A stretch of 64,000 nt of DNA from Brachypodium distachyon (GCF_000005505.3 NC_016134.3:7918624-7982623); one strand, 5' to 3'; positions 35,374 to 47,342 are shown, counted from the stretch's first letter. Notes: generated by a model from the sequence alone, not told the origin. Translations and numbers: made by a program.

Positions 35374-36290
35374 ACAACCAAGGACAGCTCCGTATTAAGA
35401 TGGACCATATATAAAGTGTCAGCTCAGTTTTGTCAACTCTGACATTGCTTTGAGTTTTCTATTTTTCATCCCCAAGATTGTTGTTGTGTGTAGCAACCTG
35501 GCTCTCGATCGAGGAGCTAGCTTGCATATGTGAATTCCTAAAAGTTTGAAAGAGTTGAGAAAATCACTTTCTTTCTTATAACACAGAGTACTTTGTCTAA
35601 ATACTGCAAATTAACACTACAGCATTAGGCAATTACTGTGTTCTTCTCCATACTCGTCTTCCCATTTCCCAAACACACATGTAGCCCTGTTCAAAGACAA
35701 ATAGTCGACTCTCCGATCAGACTCCTGCCACGTTGTGCAAAGACGAACGAGACTGCAGGAAAGCTCTTGACGTTCAAGATGGGGAAATCTGCGGCGCCAT
35801 GCGCGGAGGAGGGCACGTTTCCACAATTCAACGTTAAGATCATGCGGCACAAATCCGATCTTGCCGGTGGCAGAGGAATGAACCGGTGATGCGGCTCATC
35901 AGGATCCGCAAAGACGCTGATCGAGGTTGCACGCCTCGCTTCTGACTGCGGAAACTTCTGCCGCTAGCATGACAATAAGCTATTACCAATCATGGTGCTC
36001 CTAATTCTGTTGAAACATGTGGTTCGAGATTTCGAGAAATCGATGAGAACGGAACAACGCTTCACAGAAGAAGCAATTTGAGATTTGTGAGTCACACACT
36101 CACATGATGTGCTGTAAACCAGACCTTACAAGATTTATCCCCCTTTTCACCATGTAAATAGAGTAAACTACTCCGTATCTTTTTTAATATACAAGGGTAT
36201 ATTCTAATCCCCACCGTCAAATCGAAATTTGTAAACTGTATTTTAGAGGAGTTGTAAAACCTTAGCATAAAAAAACAAAAACAATTGCTC
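35374..36290. other. RBCS 3' region and intergenic DNA
   Basis: The 3' untranslated region is followed by AT-rich DNA. Both strands were checked and only short, unrecognisable frames were found (for example 35638-35889). Confidence 0.4.
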
Positions 36291-36539
36291 CTGCCCTTTC
36301 AGTAAAGAAAAACATTTCCCATGGCTGGACTCAAACAAGCTGGCAGTAATCGACAATAAGGAGCAGGCACTTTTGTTAAAATTGTACTCCAGTACTCCAC
36401 TGTAATGCAGGCAATGAAAATTTATCTTTATTTGCGAGAAAAATGCAAAATTTTGCATTAAGAACAAACAAACCAGTAAATCTGAATCTGTTAGGCAGAA
36501 GGATAAGCCCAATCGACTCGCAGTTTACAGTCTCAGAGG

Positions 36540-36722
36540 ATATAGCAATTGAGCGCTTCAATGGCTTCGTTGGCGTCTTCACGCGGTGCCTAAAGCCCCT
36601 AGAGGCCTCAGAAGTATGCAACGAGACCAGCCACATCCGCAGAGGTCCAAACTGATTGAATAAGCCGACAAGTTGTTCTGGGTTACAACGCTCTGGCAAG
36701 TTATTCACAGGCACAAAGCAAC
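36540..36722 (-). pseudogene. RNA-recognition-motif (RRM) gene fragment
   Basis: The minus strand reads CFVPVNNLPERCNPEQLVGL then FNQFGPLRMWLVSLHTSEAS. This has the order of an RRM: an RNP2-like strand (VPVNNLP), helix 1 and the next strand. The RNP1 half is missing or fused to unrelated sequence (HRVKTPTKPLKR). There are no flanking exons, so it is a remnant. Confidence 0.35.
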
Positions 36723-36799
36723 TTTTTTTTGAGGAAAATACAGTAGGCAAATTTCCTACTGTCAATATATTAAGCAAAAAAATATGCACATAAAATGAA

Positions 36800-37833
36800 A
36801 GAGAAAGCAGCTAAAATCTATCTAACGAATCAATCCAAGTCTTAAAATTGCAGTATGTCTTTCTCTTTGCCCTGTGAAAGATACGATATATCTTATCCTT
36901 GAAGATCCTTCTGCATCTCTGCAGAGGTTGGGTTGAATATTTTAAAAGGTGTAGTCATTCCTGATTTTCCAAATGCTCCATGCAACCAGAGTGGAGATTT
37001 CCATGGGCGTGTTTGGTTCCTGGGGTGCAGTAGGCTCGCACCCGAACTGCAGACGCTGGGTCGTTTGGTTCCTTGGGTCGCATCCGTGGGCTGCAGCGGC
37101 GCTGCAAAATTGGGCCGAATTGGCTGCATGCGGGCTATGGCCGAAACGGCCGTCTTTTGGCTGCAGCCTCGTCGCTCTCTCTTTCTCGTCCTCTCTCCCA
37201 TCGATTCTTTTTCGTCTCTCGAGCGCCGCCATTCCGCCGGCCGCAGGCCACCGCTCCGCCCCTCCGCCGGCCGCAGGCCATTTCCCCGCTGCTCTACGGC
37301 CGCCGCTCCGCCCCTCAGCTGGCAGCCGGCCCCTGCTCTACGGCCGCCGCTCCAGCTGAGGCGGACACGCAGATGAGGTCTGGCGCGCTGAGCGCCGCCG
37401 TATCCGTGGGTGGCCACCTCCGTTGCCGAGGCCCTAGAAGGGGAATTTGGGGGCAGCGTCGAGAATTTGGCTTCCTCCTCCGTCGTTCCTCATCTTCTTC
37501 CACCTCATGTCGCCGTCCCTATGTCTCAGCTGCAGCTTTACCATGCAGCGATACCAAACAGCGGACTGCACCTTGGGTATGCATCCCAGCTGCTGCAGCC
37601 GTCAGTAATTGCAGATGGTCCTTTATCTCAGCCAGGTTATGGTGAATGGACACTTGAGGTGCATAATTTGGGTAAATATATTTCCAGCATGATAGTGCAA
37701 ATGGACACTCGAAGAAGAGATGGTCCCTAGTCTGTGTTTGGTGCGGCCCACGTAGAACACATTCATATGATTGAAGAAAGCCCGGCTGCCGCAGATGTGT
37801 GGTCAAGGCTGCGGCTGTGGCTTCGACTTGCAT
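36800..37833 (-). mobile_element. L1-type LINE 3' fragment, split by an insertion
   Basis: The minus strand at 37610-37833 encodes a zf-RVT-like block (CVLRGPHQTQTRDHLFFECP, CWKYIYP, LAEIKDHLQL). At 36830-37000 it encodes the block that normally follows it (MEISTLVAWSIWKIRNDYTF and QKDLQG). About 600 bp of GC-rich DNA (37003-37590) separates them. Confidence 0.7.
37003..37590. mobile_element. GC-rich insertion in the LINE, possible DNA transposon
   Basis: The left edge GGGCGTGTTTGGTTCC and the right edge GATACCAAACAGCG are imperfect inverted ends of a kind common in small grass DNA transposons. The interior is GC-rich and holds repeated modules (CCGCCGGCCGCAGGCCA twice; CTCTACGGCCGCCGCTCC twice). 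No target duplication was confirmed, so the class is open. Confidence 0.5.
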
Positions 37834-38055
37834 ATGTGATATCTGTCCCTCTCATGAATGTATGGATGGACTGTACCGGCCGCAGCAGCTATACCCCCAG
37901 CATCTGAGTGAACGCAAAGTGGCAAACATGATCTGCTGATCTGCTGGAAAATTCGGGCAGCCACATGAGAATCCTTTCATGAGAATGCCCTAATTACTTT
38001 AATTGTAAAGACACAACCATAAATATCCCATTTCTGATGGCATTAGAATTTCATA

Positions 38056-38168
38056 CTCACTCCATCCCATATTAAGTGACTTTTTATTACATGTATCTAG
38101 ACGCTTTTTAGACATACATACATCCATATTTGGACAAATTTGAGTCACTTAATATGAAACGGAGGGAG
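38056..38168. mobile_element. Stowaway MITE, 113 bp
   Basis: CTCACTCCATCCCATATTAA and TTAATATGAAACGGAGGGAG are inverted ends, flanked by TA at 38054-38055 and 38169-38170. It lies just past the 3' end of the PRA1 gene. Confidence 0.92.
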
Positions 38169-38546
38169 TACAGACTAAAAGCTGAGCAGATGGAAACTTA
38201 ACATGATGCATGGCTAAACATCATGAATATTCAGCAACCTCCAAAATTCTTTAATGAGGCTCTCTTAACCTCCAGTGGCGCCAGTGCCAGAATTTGATAT
38301 TAGTAATATTACAGACCTAGCATCATACACATAATCCCGGCATTCCGTTCTGCTTGTGGTGCCTTGTTTTTGTGATCTGCAAAATAGGTGTACTCCATTT
38401 CTTTTGGCATAAAACCAATGCTACAATTGAAGGGTGTAGGTCAGAGCATAATAATCTTGGGTGTAGAAGTACTTTTCCGAGTAGTGATTCGTCTGTCCTA
38501 TGGCATTGCAATGTAACTGCAATTTCCAGCCTACCTCCAACAGCGA

Positions 38547-41500
38547 CTAGCTTCGTCTTGGCTGTGCCCTCCTATCCTTATTCACTGGATCAGATAGGCT
38601 TGAGGGAGTCAACTTCCGAAGAGAAGCATGCAACATCATGACTGCAAAACATAGAACGCAGAATTACTATATGGTTCTATTTTGAGGAATGAGATGATTA
38701 GGCATATTGAGGGAATATTCTCTTTTGAGGAACCATATGGTTCCATTTCACTTCTCCATGTTTTAAGAACCAAACACAAGAATCATCTTAGCTTTTGGAA
38801 ACATTCCATTACATTCCACTTCATGATCTCAACCAAACACTACCTAGAAGTATCAGAAGAAACCAAATGGAAGAGGATAAGGGTTATCACCTGTGTAACT
38901 CAAGCCAATGGCATATACAAGAGTAAACTGCAAGTTGCATACATACAGCAGTATTGCAGTGGCTGTAGAGGAACAAAACAATTAGATACTTAAAGAGACA
39001 AAGTACCGAACAACTGGTATGCCATTCGAAACAAAAAAAGAAGACAGTAATAATTACCAAACTACTTGTAAGAAATTCGAAATGAAAAGGAAATTGGTAA
39101 TTTGGCACTGTCCTACCAAGGTAGCTAACTTTTAGTTCATCCAAATCCTGATTTAGCACAAGGATAATTCATGGCGAACCGAATGTGTCAACAAGGGATT
39201 ATGTGCTTTTGAGATAATTAGTTTCAGTGTGCTGAAATCTCAAGAAAAAATATGAGTCTTGAAGCTGTTTGTTTGTGAAATCTTGCACCAGAAGTAACTG
39301 TGTCAATCTTATAGAAATGAATCTCTCTTATTTTATTATGTTATTCATAAATGACAAATGGTTTAGGACTAAATATCCACAAGAGGAAAAACAAGGTAGT
39401 TTCTTGCAACATTTCTGCATTGAATCAACATCTAGATCAACCTATTCCAATCAGACTCCAACTGACATAATTTTTAGTTAGTTCACAAAGCATATGCATA
39501 GGAAGAGATGTCTAAGAGATAAATTGAGGGATCAGAGCAAGATGCAAAATCTCATCGACTTCAATGATTAAATTGGATGAGTAGAAATGAAGGATGCAAG
39601 TGAAGCAAAACAGAACAAAAGCATTCAAGTTAACTTTGGCAATCTGCAATGTGTTGTCCGTCTTGTTTGATTTAAGCATTGCATGTAGAGAAGATGCCTA
39701 TCTGAACAAGTTTAAGTGCATTCCCTAAGACGGTAAGACCACATCAAACAGACCATGCAGTTTTGTATCCACGTAAAGTATACTCCCTCCGTTCCATATT
39801 AATTGGCGTCCGCGCCAATTAATATGGAATGGAGGGAGTATAACAATGTGTACTTGAGGTCAGGAATGCGCATGCACACATGAGAAGGAACTGTTAGTGA
39901 GGACAAATGGAATTTGGTTTGGAACCTTCGAGGCTTAATTACAAAAATGTCTACATGACTTGGATCACATCCGAACCTCATGATGAATTTGGTTTGGAAC
40001 TTTCTAGGCTGAATTAGAAAAAATCATATCACATTAGATTCCTCAAGGTGTGAAAGGACAGATTATTTAGTCTGAGTTCTAGTGTGAGTAGGCCTTAAGA
40101 TTTGTGTATGTGGCTTATGTAAAAACTTGGTTATTGTACCGTTGCACAAGGAATTTTTAAGATGAATTTATTTTCAGTTGGTTCTTCACAGGGAGCCATG
40201 GATATGCACCTTGTGCTTTGATGAGCTAGGAGAAAGATTAATTACTCACCTAGAGTTCGAGTATACAAGATCAAGCAAAACTTGTTTATTAAGCTGTGGG
40301 CTGTTTCCTGCAATTCCTGCCATCATAGGGTTTACAAGCATATCATACTGTGTGTTTCATCGTACTAAATCGTAAACCTTGTAGTTAATTTTGTTACGGA
40401 TTGCTGCTGTTCAAGAAGGTATAAGCTCAGTCGTAGACATGGCCCATGGAATGAACAGTGCAAAAGAAGAAATAAATATACAGTAAGAGCAAGTGTGTTC
40501 TGGCACATTCAAGAATATGAAAAATTCATTGAAAAAAATAACTTTCTTCAGAGTTTTCTTGCTCAGAGCATTTAGATGCCCATTATTTTCTGGCTTAGAG
40601 CATCTAAAATGAAGTTACTGAACAATTAACAAAGAAACAACATGTCAGAAACATCATTAGAAAATAGCTGCGCGTTAGTCTATGAATTCTGTCATCTTAA
40701 AAACAAAGATCAGAGGCAGGTATCACCTTGACTTGCTTTATGTCTAGCTATTAATGCTAAAACTAGCCTTTTAACAATTTAAGTCACTGAACCTTCCAGA
40801 ACATTTACATTGTTTTGTTCAAGATATATACTTATTGGGACAAAAGAATATCGATAAATGGATTCCATATTTCTTCACTGCCAAACTTTTTTCAAACTAT
40901 GGACCAGCAAGGCTGCTGCAATGAAAATCCACTAGTTGTTCATTTCCACATTCCACCAGCAATGTTTTTGCAGAAACATCATTTTAAACCCAAAACTCAC
41001 CAATTTGAGCACAGTGCAGAAGAGCCTGTCCAACCCCAGGTGCTCGTGTGGCGAGCCCCCACCGCTCCCGGCAGTACCGCACACTCTCCCACACCGCGAG
41101 GCTTGCCAACATCCCCAGGAGTGCCATAGGCATCCGGTACCTGCACAGATGGCAGCAGTTTTTTAGATGGAAAGGAGCTTCCAATACTGAACGTGCCAAG
41201 CAAGATCGCTCGCAACAAGGTCTTGTGCGAAAGTAGGGACACCACCCTGCCATACGGCTTGGGGCTCGTGCTCCATTTTCACATTAGCTGCCGCAAGGGC
41301 ATCCACAACTCAATTACAAGAACACTTACAATAGAATAAACTAGAAAATGAAAAGTTTAAAAACATCAACGCTTTAATCTCCCTGAAAAGGACGCTGTTT
41401 GGAGAAATACCATGATGGCTATTGACAGCTTGAACCAAGAGGAGAGAATCTGTCTCGACCTGAACTTTTGTCATGCCCCGTCACTGTGCCATCATCAAGG

Positions 41501-42575
41501 CCTGAATACACGCCTCAGCCTCACCATGCAATGGGTCCTGCATGTGGTTTAGACGCCATGCTCCCGAGCCTACTGCACCCCTCCCTGACGGTCTCTTACC
41601 ACAAAAACCCAACCTCCTGTTCTTGTCGCCACATCAAAGCTTGCATGATTGCATTAACGTTAATCTTCAGCACATCGTCCATCGGACACTCCCACTTCAC
41701 CTCAACCTCTTCCTTCTCTTTCTTATCACTTCCAAAAAACCTCCTGAAGCCCATGGCCTGCCATGTAATTCGCTGCGCCACATGATCCACACAAATCCTC
41801 TCTCCCCAGTGTTTGTTTTTTATTTCACGCATTCCAGCAGATAAGCAATGCACAGAGATGTAGTCGGTTCCTTCATCCTGAAAATTGTTGAGAGGATCTT
41901 CAGAGGACCATAGCAGCTAACCATAAAATTCCCGGGTATCTCCTAGCCCCATGACCCCATCCTTCTCCATAGCGGTCGCACATGTCTGCATCCCAGGAAA
42001 ATATGGCCTCCATCTTGGTTCGTTCAGTCGCTAGCACATGGGGCAGATTGTTTCGCAGTCGCTTTTTAACACAACGGACACAGACACAAATAGGGAAGTA
42101 ATAACGAAGGAGGAGGATTATACAGGCAGCAGGCGAAGACGACGATGGAGAGCGCGGCGTAGTTGCGGGCGTAGCGGCGGACGTTCTCCTGGACGCGGAG
42201 CCGGGCCTGGGTGGGGGTCGGGGGCCAGGAGTAGGAGGCGGCACCGGGAGGGCCGAGGAAGGCGAGGGACCAGGAGGGGGTGGGCACGGCGAGGTCGGCG
42301 GTGGAGAGGCGCGCGAAGGGGTTGAGCGCGAGGAGCGAGGCTAGGGTCCGGGCGAAGGCGAGGAAGTCGGCGGCGGCGCCTGAGGAGGCCGAGGCGGGGG
42401 CGGCGAAGGGCGAGGAGGTTCTGCTGGTGGCGGGGGCGGCGGAGGAGGGTGCGGGCGCGGAGGAGTCGAGGACGTCGAGGTAGCCGGAGTCGCGGAGCCA
42501 GCGGTCGAGAGCGGGGTCCGGCACGCTCAGCGACAGAGGGTTGGGCTTGAACGACGACGAAGAAGACGGTGACAT
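38547..42575 (-). CDS. PRA1: PRA1-family (prenylated Rab acceptor) membrane protein, 252 aa, 4 exons
   Basis: PRA1 proteins are small ER/Golgi/endosome membrane proteins that interact with prenylated Rab GTPases in vesicle traffic. Exons on the minus strand are 42575-42124, 41140-41001, 38962-38891 and 38641-38547. All introns are GT-AG and the phases join without stops (759 nt). The start is the ATG at 42575 (MSPSSSSSFKPNPLSLS). Residues 1-130 are a Pro/Ala/Ser-rich cytosolic part. The PRA1 signature follows: RVQENVRRYARNYAALSIVV, then MALLGMLASLAVWESV. Exon 3 supplies a membrane segment (ATAILLYVCNLQFTLVYAIG). Exon 4 supplies MMLHASLRKLTPSSLSDP and a basic tail ending QPRRS. Intron 2 (2 kb) holds a tiny Stowaway palindrome, and intron 1 holds an RNase H-like fragment. 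The start is bidirectionally close to the inverted-repeat unit at 42.84 kb. Confidence 0.93.
39783..39838. mobile_element. 56-bp Stowaway palindrome
   Basis: CTCCCTCCGTTCCATATTAA runs into a near-perfect hairpin centred on GGCGTCCGCGCC and ends AATGGAGGGAG. It is flanked by TA (39781-39782 and 39839-39840) and lies in PRA1 intron 2. The element is little more than its two inverted ends. Confidence 0.9.
39862..40020. repeat. Imperfect direct repeat of about 37 bp
   Basis: AATTTGGTTTGGAACCTTCG at 39910 and AATTTGGTTTGGAACTTTCT at 39987 begin two related copies about 77 bp apart. They lie in a PRA1 intron and their nature is unknown. Confidence 0.5.
41400..41850 (-). pseudogene. RNase H-like (LINE-type) fragment in PRA1 intron 1
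   Basis: The minus strand reads CPMDDVLKINVNAIMQ, the usual start of the plant RNase H-like domain, preceded by a linker. Later blocks are broken by stops. Confidence 0.5.
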
Positions 42576-42762
42576 GGCGCCCAAGAGCCGTGCGATTAGC
42601 AGGATAGGGCGGGGGGCGTCAGGGCGTGGTTGCTTCAGTTCAGTTCGCGGTGTCCGTCTTGCAGCTGCTGCGCGGCGTACAACGCCGGAGCAAAATGCAC
42701 ACCCGGAGAATTTGCTATTTGGTCCAAGAAACTTAGGTTTTGAACGTTTTCGGAACTAAAGT

Positions 42763-42800
42763 ACTCCCTCCTCCGACCCATATTACTTGTTAATTCTGGT
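42763..42800. repeat. Stowaway end remnant
   Basis: TACTCCCTCCTCCGACCCAT followed by ATTACTTGTTAATTC is one end of a Stowaway MITE; the other end is missing, apparently truncated near the inverted-repeat unit. Confidence 0.6.
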
Positions 42801-42840
42801 CTGAGGAAGTACGTTAAGTGGCTTTATACATCTATACGCA

Positions 42841-44028
42841 CGCGAAGGGGTATCTTCTAATCCGGACGGTTCATTAACCAACGGCTGAGATCTGCCCGCG
42901 CTCTCTCTTCCCTCTCTCCCTCTGACAGATGAGGACCACCTGTTAGGGTCGTCTTCCTCCTCAAACCACACAAAGCTCAGATTCCCCTTACAGTCTTGGG
43001 TTCAACCCTCCATGAGCCACCCGGCATGCTAGGGTTTAGGAAAGGGAGCGGCTAAGAAACAGGGTGGCGCCGCTGCTCTGGCCGTATCCCCAGCGTTCGC
43101 GGCCATGGCGAGCACCTTCTTCTCCTCGTTGGCCACATCCTGCAGACGGAGCCATGGCGATTTGGGGGGAGCGAGAGGAGGGCCGCAGGGAGCACGGGGT
43201 CGACGGCCGCAGCCAGAAAATGGAGCTAGCCCAAGGAGGAAGAGCGCAGCCCACGAAGCCGGCCGCGGAGGTGACCCTCCGGCCGTTCACCCTGGCCGAC
43301 GTGGACGCGATGATGGCGTGGGCGTCGGTCCCGATGGTGACCGCGCCCTGTCGCTGGGAGCCCTACAACTCCACGGAGCCCCTGCTCGCCTTCCTAAAGG
43401 ACACCATGCTCCTGCACCCCTGGTTCCACGCCATCTGCCTCGTCTCCGGCGACGGCGATGGCCGCCCAGTGGGCGCGCTGTCCATGTCCCCGATGGAGGA
43501 CGCGTGGCATGCAGAGCTGGGCTACGTGCTAGTATGAAATACTAAACACAAACAAATCCGTCATGATAGCGCCTTGATCAAGGCCGGTGCGTAGGCACTC
43601 CCCTGGACTACACCACAAGGCACAAGCGCAGCAGACGTGGGAGATGATTACTTGGCGGGGCAGCGCGCGAGGAGGGAGATGATTCGGTGCGGAGGCAAGT
43701 AGCAGTAAACAAATGAGGGAAAGCCAAGCGAAGCGGGCATAAAGTCCCAACAAGGTCAGGAGAGGGGGAAAGTTGCGCACTAGCAGCAACATGGCGATTT
43801 GTTGTCCATTCCGTAGATCCGGCGAGTTCTTCTTTTGTTCGAAGGTTTGATTTTGTGGCAGGGGTCGGAGCGGGGGCTTCTGGTCGATTGATGTGTCGTC
43901 TGTATCAGCAAGGAAGACGACCCTGACAGGTGGGCCCTATCTGTCAGAGGGAGAGAGGGAAGAGAGAGCACGGGCAGATCTCGGCCCTTAGTTAATTGAC
44001 GGTCCGGATTAGAAGATAACCCTTCGCG
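42841..44028. mobile_element. Inverted-repeat unit carrying a captured GNAT gene piece (Pack-MULE-like)
   Basis: Two inverted repeats of about 118 bp (42841-42958 and 43911-44028) start CGCGAAGGG(G/T)TATCTTCTAATCC and are roughly 85-90% alike. They enclose 952 bp that includes the truncated acetyltransferase. No transposase is present. Long inverted repeats around a gene fragment fit a Pack-MULE or foldback element, but no 9-bp target duplication was found. Confidence 0.65.
43220..43537 (+). pseudogene. Truncated GNAT-family N-acetyltransferase, 105 aa
   Basis: The frame reads MELAQGGRAQ, then VTLRPFTLADVDAMMAWASV and PWFHAICLVSGDGDGRPVGA, and ends ELGYVLV. This is the N-terminal half of a GNAT fold (strand 1, helix 1, strands 2-4) as in plant RimJ/RimL-like acetyltransferases. 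The acetyl-CoA binding half (the R/Q-x-x-G-x-G/A loop and later) is absent; a stop follows directly and the next sequence is unrelated. CTA|GTATGA at the end could act as a donor, but no matching downstream exon was seen. It lies wholly inside the inverted-repeat unit, so it is probably a captured fragment. ATG 43220 is the best start; an upstream in-frame ATG (43064) would add unrelated residues. Confidence 0.75.
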
Positions 44029-45830
44029 CACCGTGTTGTCGCCAGCGACGCACCAAGTATACACACGATTACTAAAACAAGAGGAAAAAAGCTATCGTGT
44101 TCATACATATTGATCGTGGTGGATTAATCCTTATATCTATAGTTCGTCTAGCTGCGCAAATGCACGGGGCGCTTGTCTAGTATTTGTCTATTACTAGTGT
44201 TTACTCTAGACCATGTTGTCAATTTCTATAATTTATGTTCTTGCGTTCCAAACAATTTTTCTACTTCAAACCTATGTTTTCAATCCCTGTGGGTTTTCAC
44301 ATGCATGTCATGCCAATTCCTGCATTTTTTCTATTCCTGTGTTTTTCCTATCGTGCGTTTGAAATGGGGCCTTAAGGTACCTTAGTTCCTGAAAACGTCC
44401 AAAACCTAAGTTCGAGGACCAAATAGCAAATGCTTCTCAAGTTAAGGGACCACACGTGCATTTTACCCTATCTGGGTGAATCCGTGAATGGCGAGGGCCG
44501 AAGCCCGGAGCGGCCAAGGGGATTGCGATTTTTTTTAGAACAACACCGATCTATTAATAATCATCCACACCAGTACAAAAAACTCTGAAAGTAGCAAAAA
44601 TTACAAATAGATTCTTATACCTTCGAACGATGGCAACTAGCACTAGAACGAGCCAAAGACAAACCACCGTCCTTGCTCCTCTATCACCTGTGATGTGCAG
44701 AGCTTGTCAAAATAAAGATTGTGGCAGTAGACGGTGGGGTAGTCGTTGTGTTAACGCTCCAAAAAACCACCGCACCAAAGCAACAACCATCGGCAAAGAT
44801 GAGAACCAGAGCTGAAACCGCACGAATAAACACGAAAGCCGACCGAAACCCGAAGAATACACATAAAATGATTCGAGTCCATATTGTAGGTTTGCTTTGA
44901 GCGAAAAACTAGCAGATATTTTTATTGCTTGGAAATCTTTGGTCAATATTGATAAGAAAAATAAACTACACAACCGGTAAGAATGTACATGGGCTCACCA
45001 AAAAAAGTTAATCATCATCTAACTTTTAAAAAAAAAACTTAGCACCAATTTAGCTAATATGCTGACTTAGGATAGTCAAAATTAGATTTGACTTGATGTA
45101 GCACCTACTCGATGATGGCATGGATTTTCACGGGATGAAATGGTGAGGTCTGTGAAAAATAGCCACATCATACGCTGACGTGGCAATGACGCGAACAATT
45201 CATCTGACATGTCTTGTGAGTGGACAGTATTTACCCTGATATTGATAGTTGAGTGATGAAATTCAAAACAAAAGATTTGAGGGACAAATTTGCAAAAAAT
45301 GGGTTTGAGACAAGAAGCCACCGTTTTGTAATAGTGGGGGACCAAAATATGGGTGGTATAGCTCAACTTTCGTGGACCATGTAGTTGAGCTTCCCACACA
45401 AAATTTTACTTCTTTTAGAGGCTAGAATTGATATTTCTGAATACCAAACACTATTTGTCTAAGAGTACTCTTTGTCTAATGTACTGAGCTCCAACGTACA
45501 CTCCAATGCCATGGACCCTCAAAAACATTTGATTGCTCAATAAATTAGTGGTTAAAAAATTTCAACACCAAAATTATAAAACGTTTTCACATTCCAGACT
45601 ATAAGAATACATAACTTTGTCGTAAGTCAATTTTTATACAGTTTAACCAGGTTTATAAAAAAACTACTAATATCTACATTATCAAATAAATATGCTATCA
45701 AAATATATGTAATGACATGCTAATTTGAAGTTGTAGATGTCTAACTTGACAGGATAAATCCAACCAAACAAAGTTAGGACTTATTATTATAAGAACGCGG
45801 TTTTTTAATTAATTTACACAACCAGCTAAG
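44029..45830. other. Intergenic DNA, no gene recognised
   Basis: The stretch is AT-rich with short unrecognised frames. 44530-44950 starts with a T run and reads like an old retroposed or transposon piece, and 45000-45400 has no match I can name. Confidence 0.3.
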
Positions 45831-46152
45831 CACCCGGTAAATTCGCGAGTCACGCCACGTTGCACAAAGAAGATGCACACGTGTTCCCACTAGCAACCAC
45901 GACGGCCCACACGCCTCGGCAATTTGTCCCCGGCTGCTTTCGATCTTTCTTTCCAGAAGCCGGCCGGCGAAGCAACCCAACCAAAGGCTGAAAAACCGAG
46001 GAGATCATTCCTTCCTTCCTTCCTGAAAGCTGCAGCGAGAGGAGAGGGGCTGCGGTGGAAGCTAGGGAACGAGCGGGCGCAGCAGATCCGGACGGACGCA
46101 GGCAGGCGGCACAAGCAATCGGCCGTCCTCGCTCCTCGATTCGTCATCCCAG
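45831..46152 (+). promoter_or_regulatory. Probable promoter and non-coding leader exon of the LACS gene
   Basis: GC-rich sequence with CCTTCCTTCCTTCC ends in a consensus donor, CCCAG|GTGAGC, at 46152/46153. The first coding exon begins about 2 kb later, near an acceptor-like TATGTAG at 48134. A leader exon here would fit a plant gene with a long 5' intron. No transcript evidence is available. Confidence 0.5.
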
Positions 46153-46164
46153 GTGAGCCGTGAG

Positions 46165-46205
<41 letters not shown>
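46165..46205 (+). repeat. Homopolymer of 41 C
   Basis: An unbroken C run starts 12 bases after the probable leader-exon donor of the LACS gene and runs into CCTCCTCGACCTCCCTCTCC. The exact length may be a sequencing estimate. Confidence 0.95.
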
Positions 46206-46208
<3 letters not shown>

Positions 46209-47340
46209 TCGACCTCCCTCTCCTCTCCTTCCATTCCATGGGTTCAATTCAACCACGCCGCGACGTCTGCCATCAGATTGAGATGGAGGAAGAGGAAATC
46301 GTGGTGGAGTCTGGTGGGCGGATGAGAACCTGGGGGGACACCGGCGGTGAGCAGATCAGGAGGAAGATGATGGCATGATGGCAGGGAGCTGGGCACAGTT
46401 GGCGACGAGGCGGTGAGATATGCAGAGGAAGGCGCGTCCGGGAGATCCGCGTGCAGCCGAGGACGCTGGCGGCGGAGCGCTGGAGGAGGCAGGTGGCGGC
46501 GAGTGCAACCCTACCTAGGACTCCCTGTCGCGATGACGAGGTTCCGGGTCGTGTGTCAGGGTCATGCAGGTTACGGGGCAGTGCCTTCGACGGGGTGAAA
46601 CCCATGGGTTAAGCCCAATTCAATTGCTGTGGGCGGAAACCAAACCGCACTGCTCCAAACCTCATTGTGCTAATACCGGTCAGTCCAACTCGGTTTTTTT
46701 CATCCATCTGAACCAAAGCCAACCAAGCCTGCCTCAAGATCTGCTCCGAACAAACCATTCGAGCCGACACCATTGCCATGACTAACTACAGATTGAACAA
46801 TTAGAACGTTAATGCTCTAATCTTCTGAAGGTGGATATCGGTTTTCACCTTGTGTCCCTAGTTGACATCAACTTATGCCTTTTAATATATAAATGGTTCT
46901 CCCATTCCAGTTACCATTTGCCGTGGTAACCATGACTCCGTATTCCATTGCATCTCTAAAGGGCCTTCACACAAATCAGAGCGAAATGGTATATTTATCG
47001 AAACCATTATTGCCACCAATTTTACTGATCTTTTCATTAACAGGTTAAACAGATTTTTGGATATGATCCACTTACCTCCCTGTTGCAGTAATATGGTCAA
47101 CTTGGTTGGCTTTTTCTTTTTGAGGAGAAAACTTGGTTGCTTTGTCTTGAAGCAAGCTGGAAAGCTTCCATGTCTGTTTTGACTTGTTCTTCTATTTGAT
47201 GTTACTCATACAAGTCAGCTTGTAATGTTTATGTGTTGATTCTTGAGAAATGTGCCACTACAGAACAAATCTTAGAAGAACTATTGTACTTTCTGAAAGA
47301 TAACGTGAGATTATCTTTTCACATTGTAAATGTCAACAAG
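46206..47340. other. Probable first intron of LACS, left part
   Basis: No gene is recognised. The frames around 46.3-46.6 kb are GC-rich low-complexity artefacts. Confidence 0.35.
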
Positions 47341-47342
47341 TA

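Noticed and set aside
37073..37645. Long frames in GC-rich DNA on both strands
   Set aside because: They sit inside a low-complexity insertion in a LINE and consist of Arg/Pro/Ala/Ser runs; they are composition artefacts.
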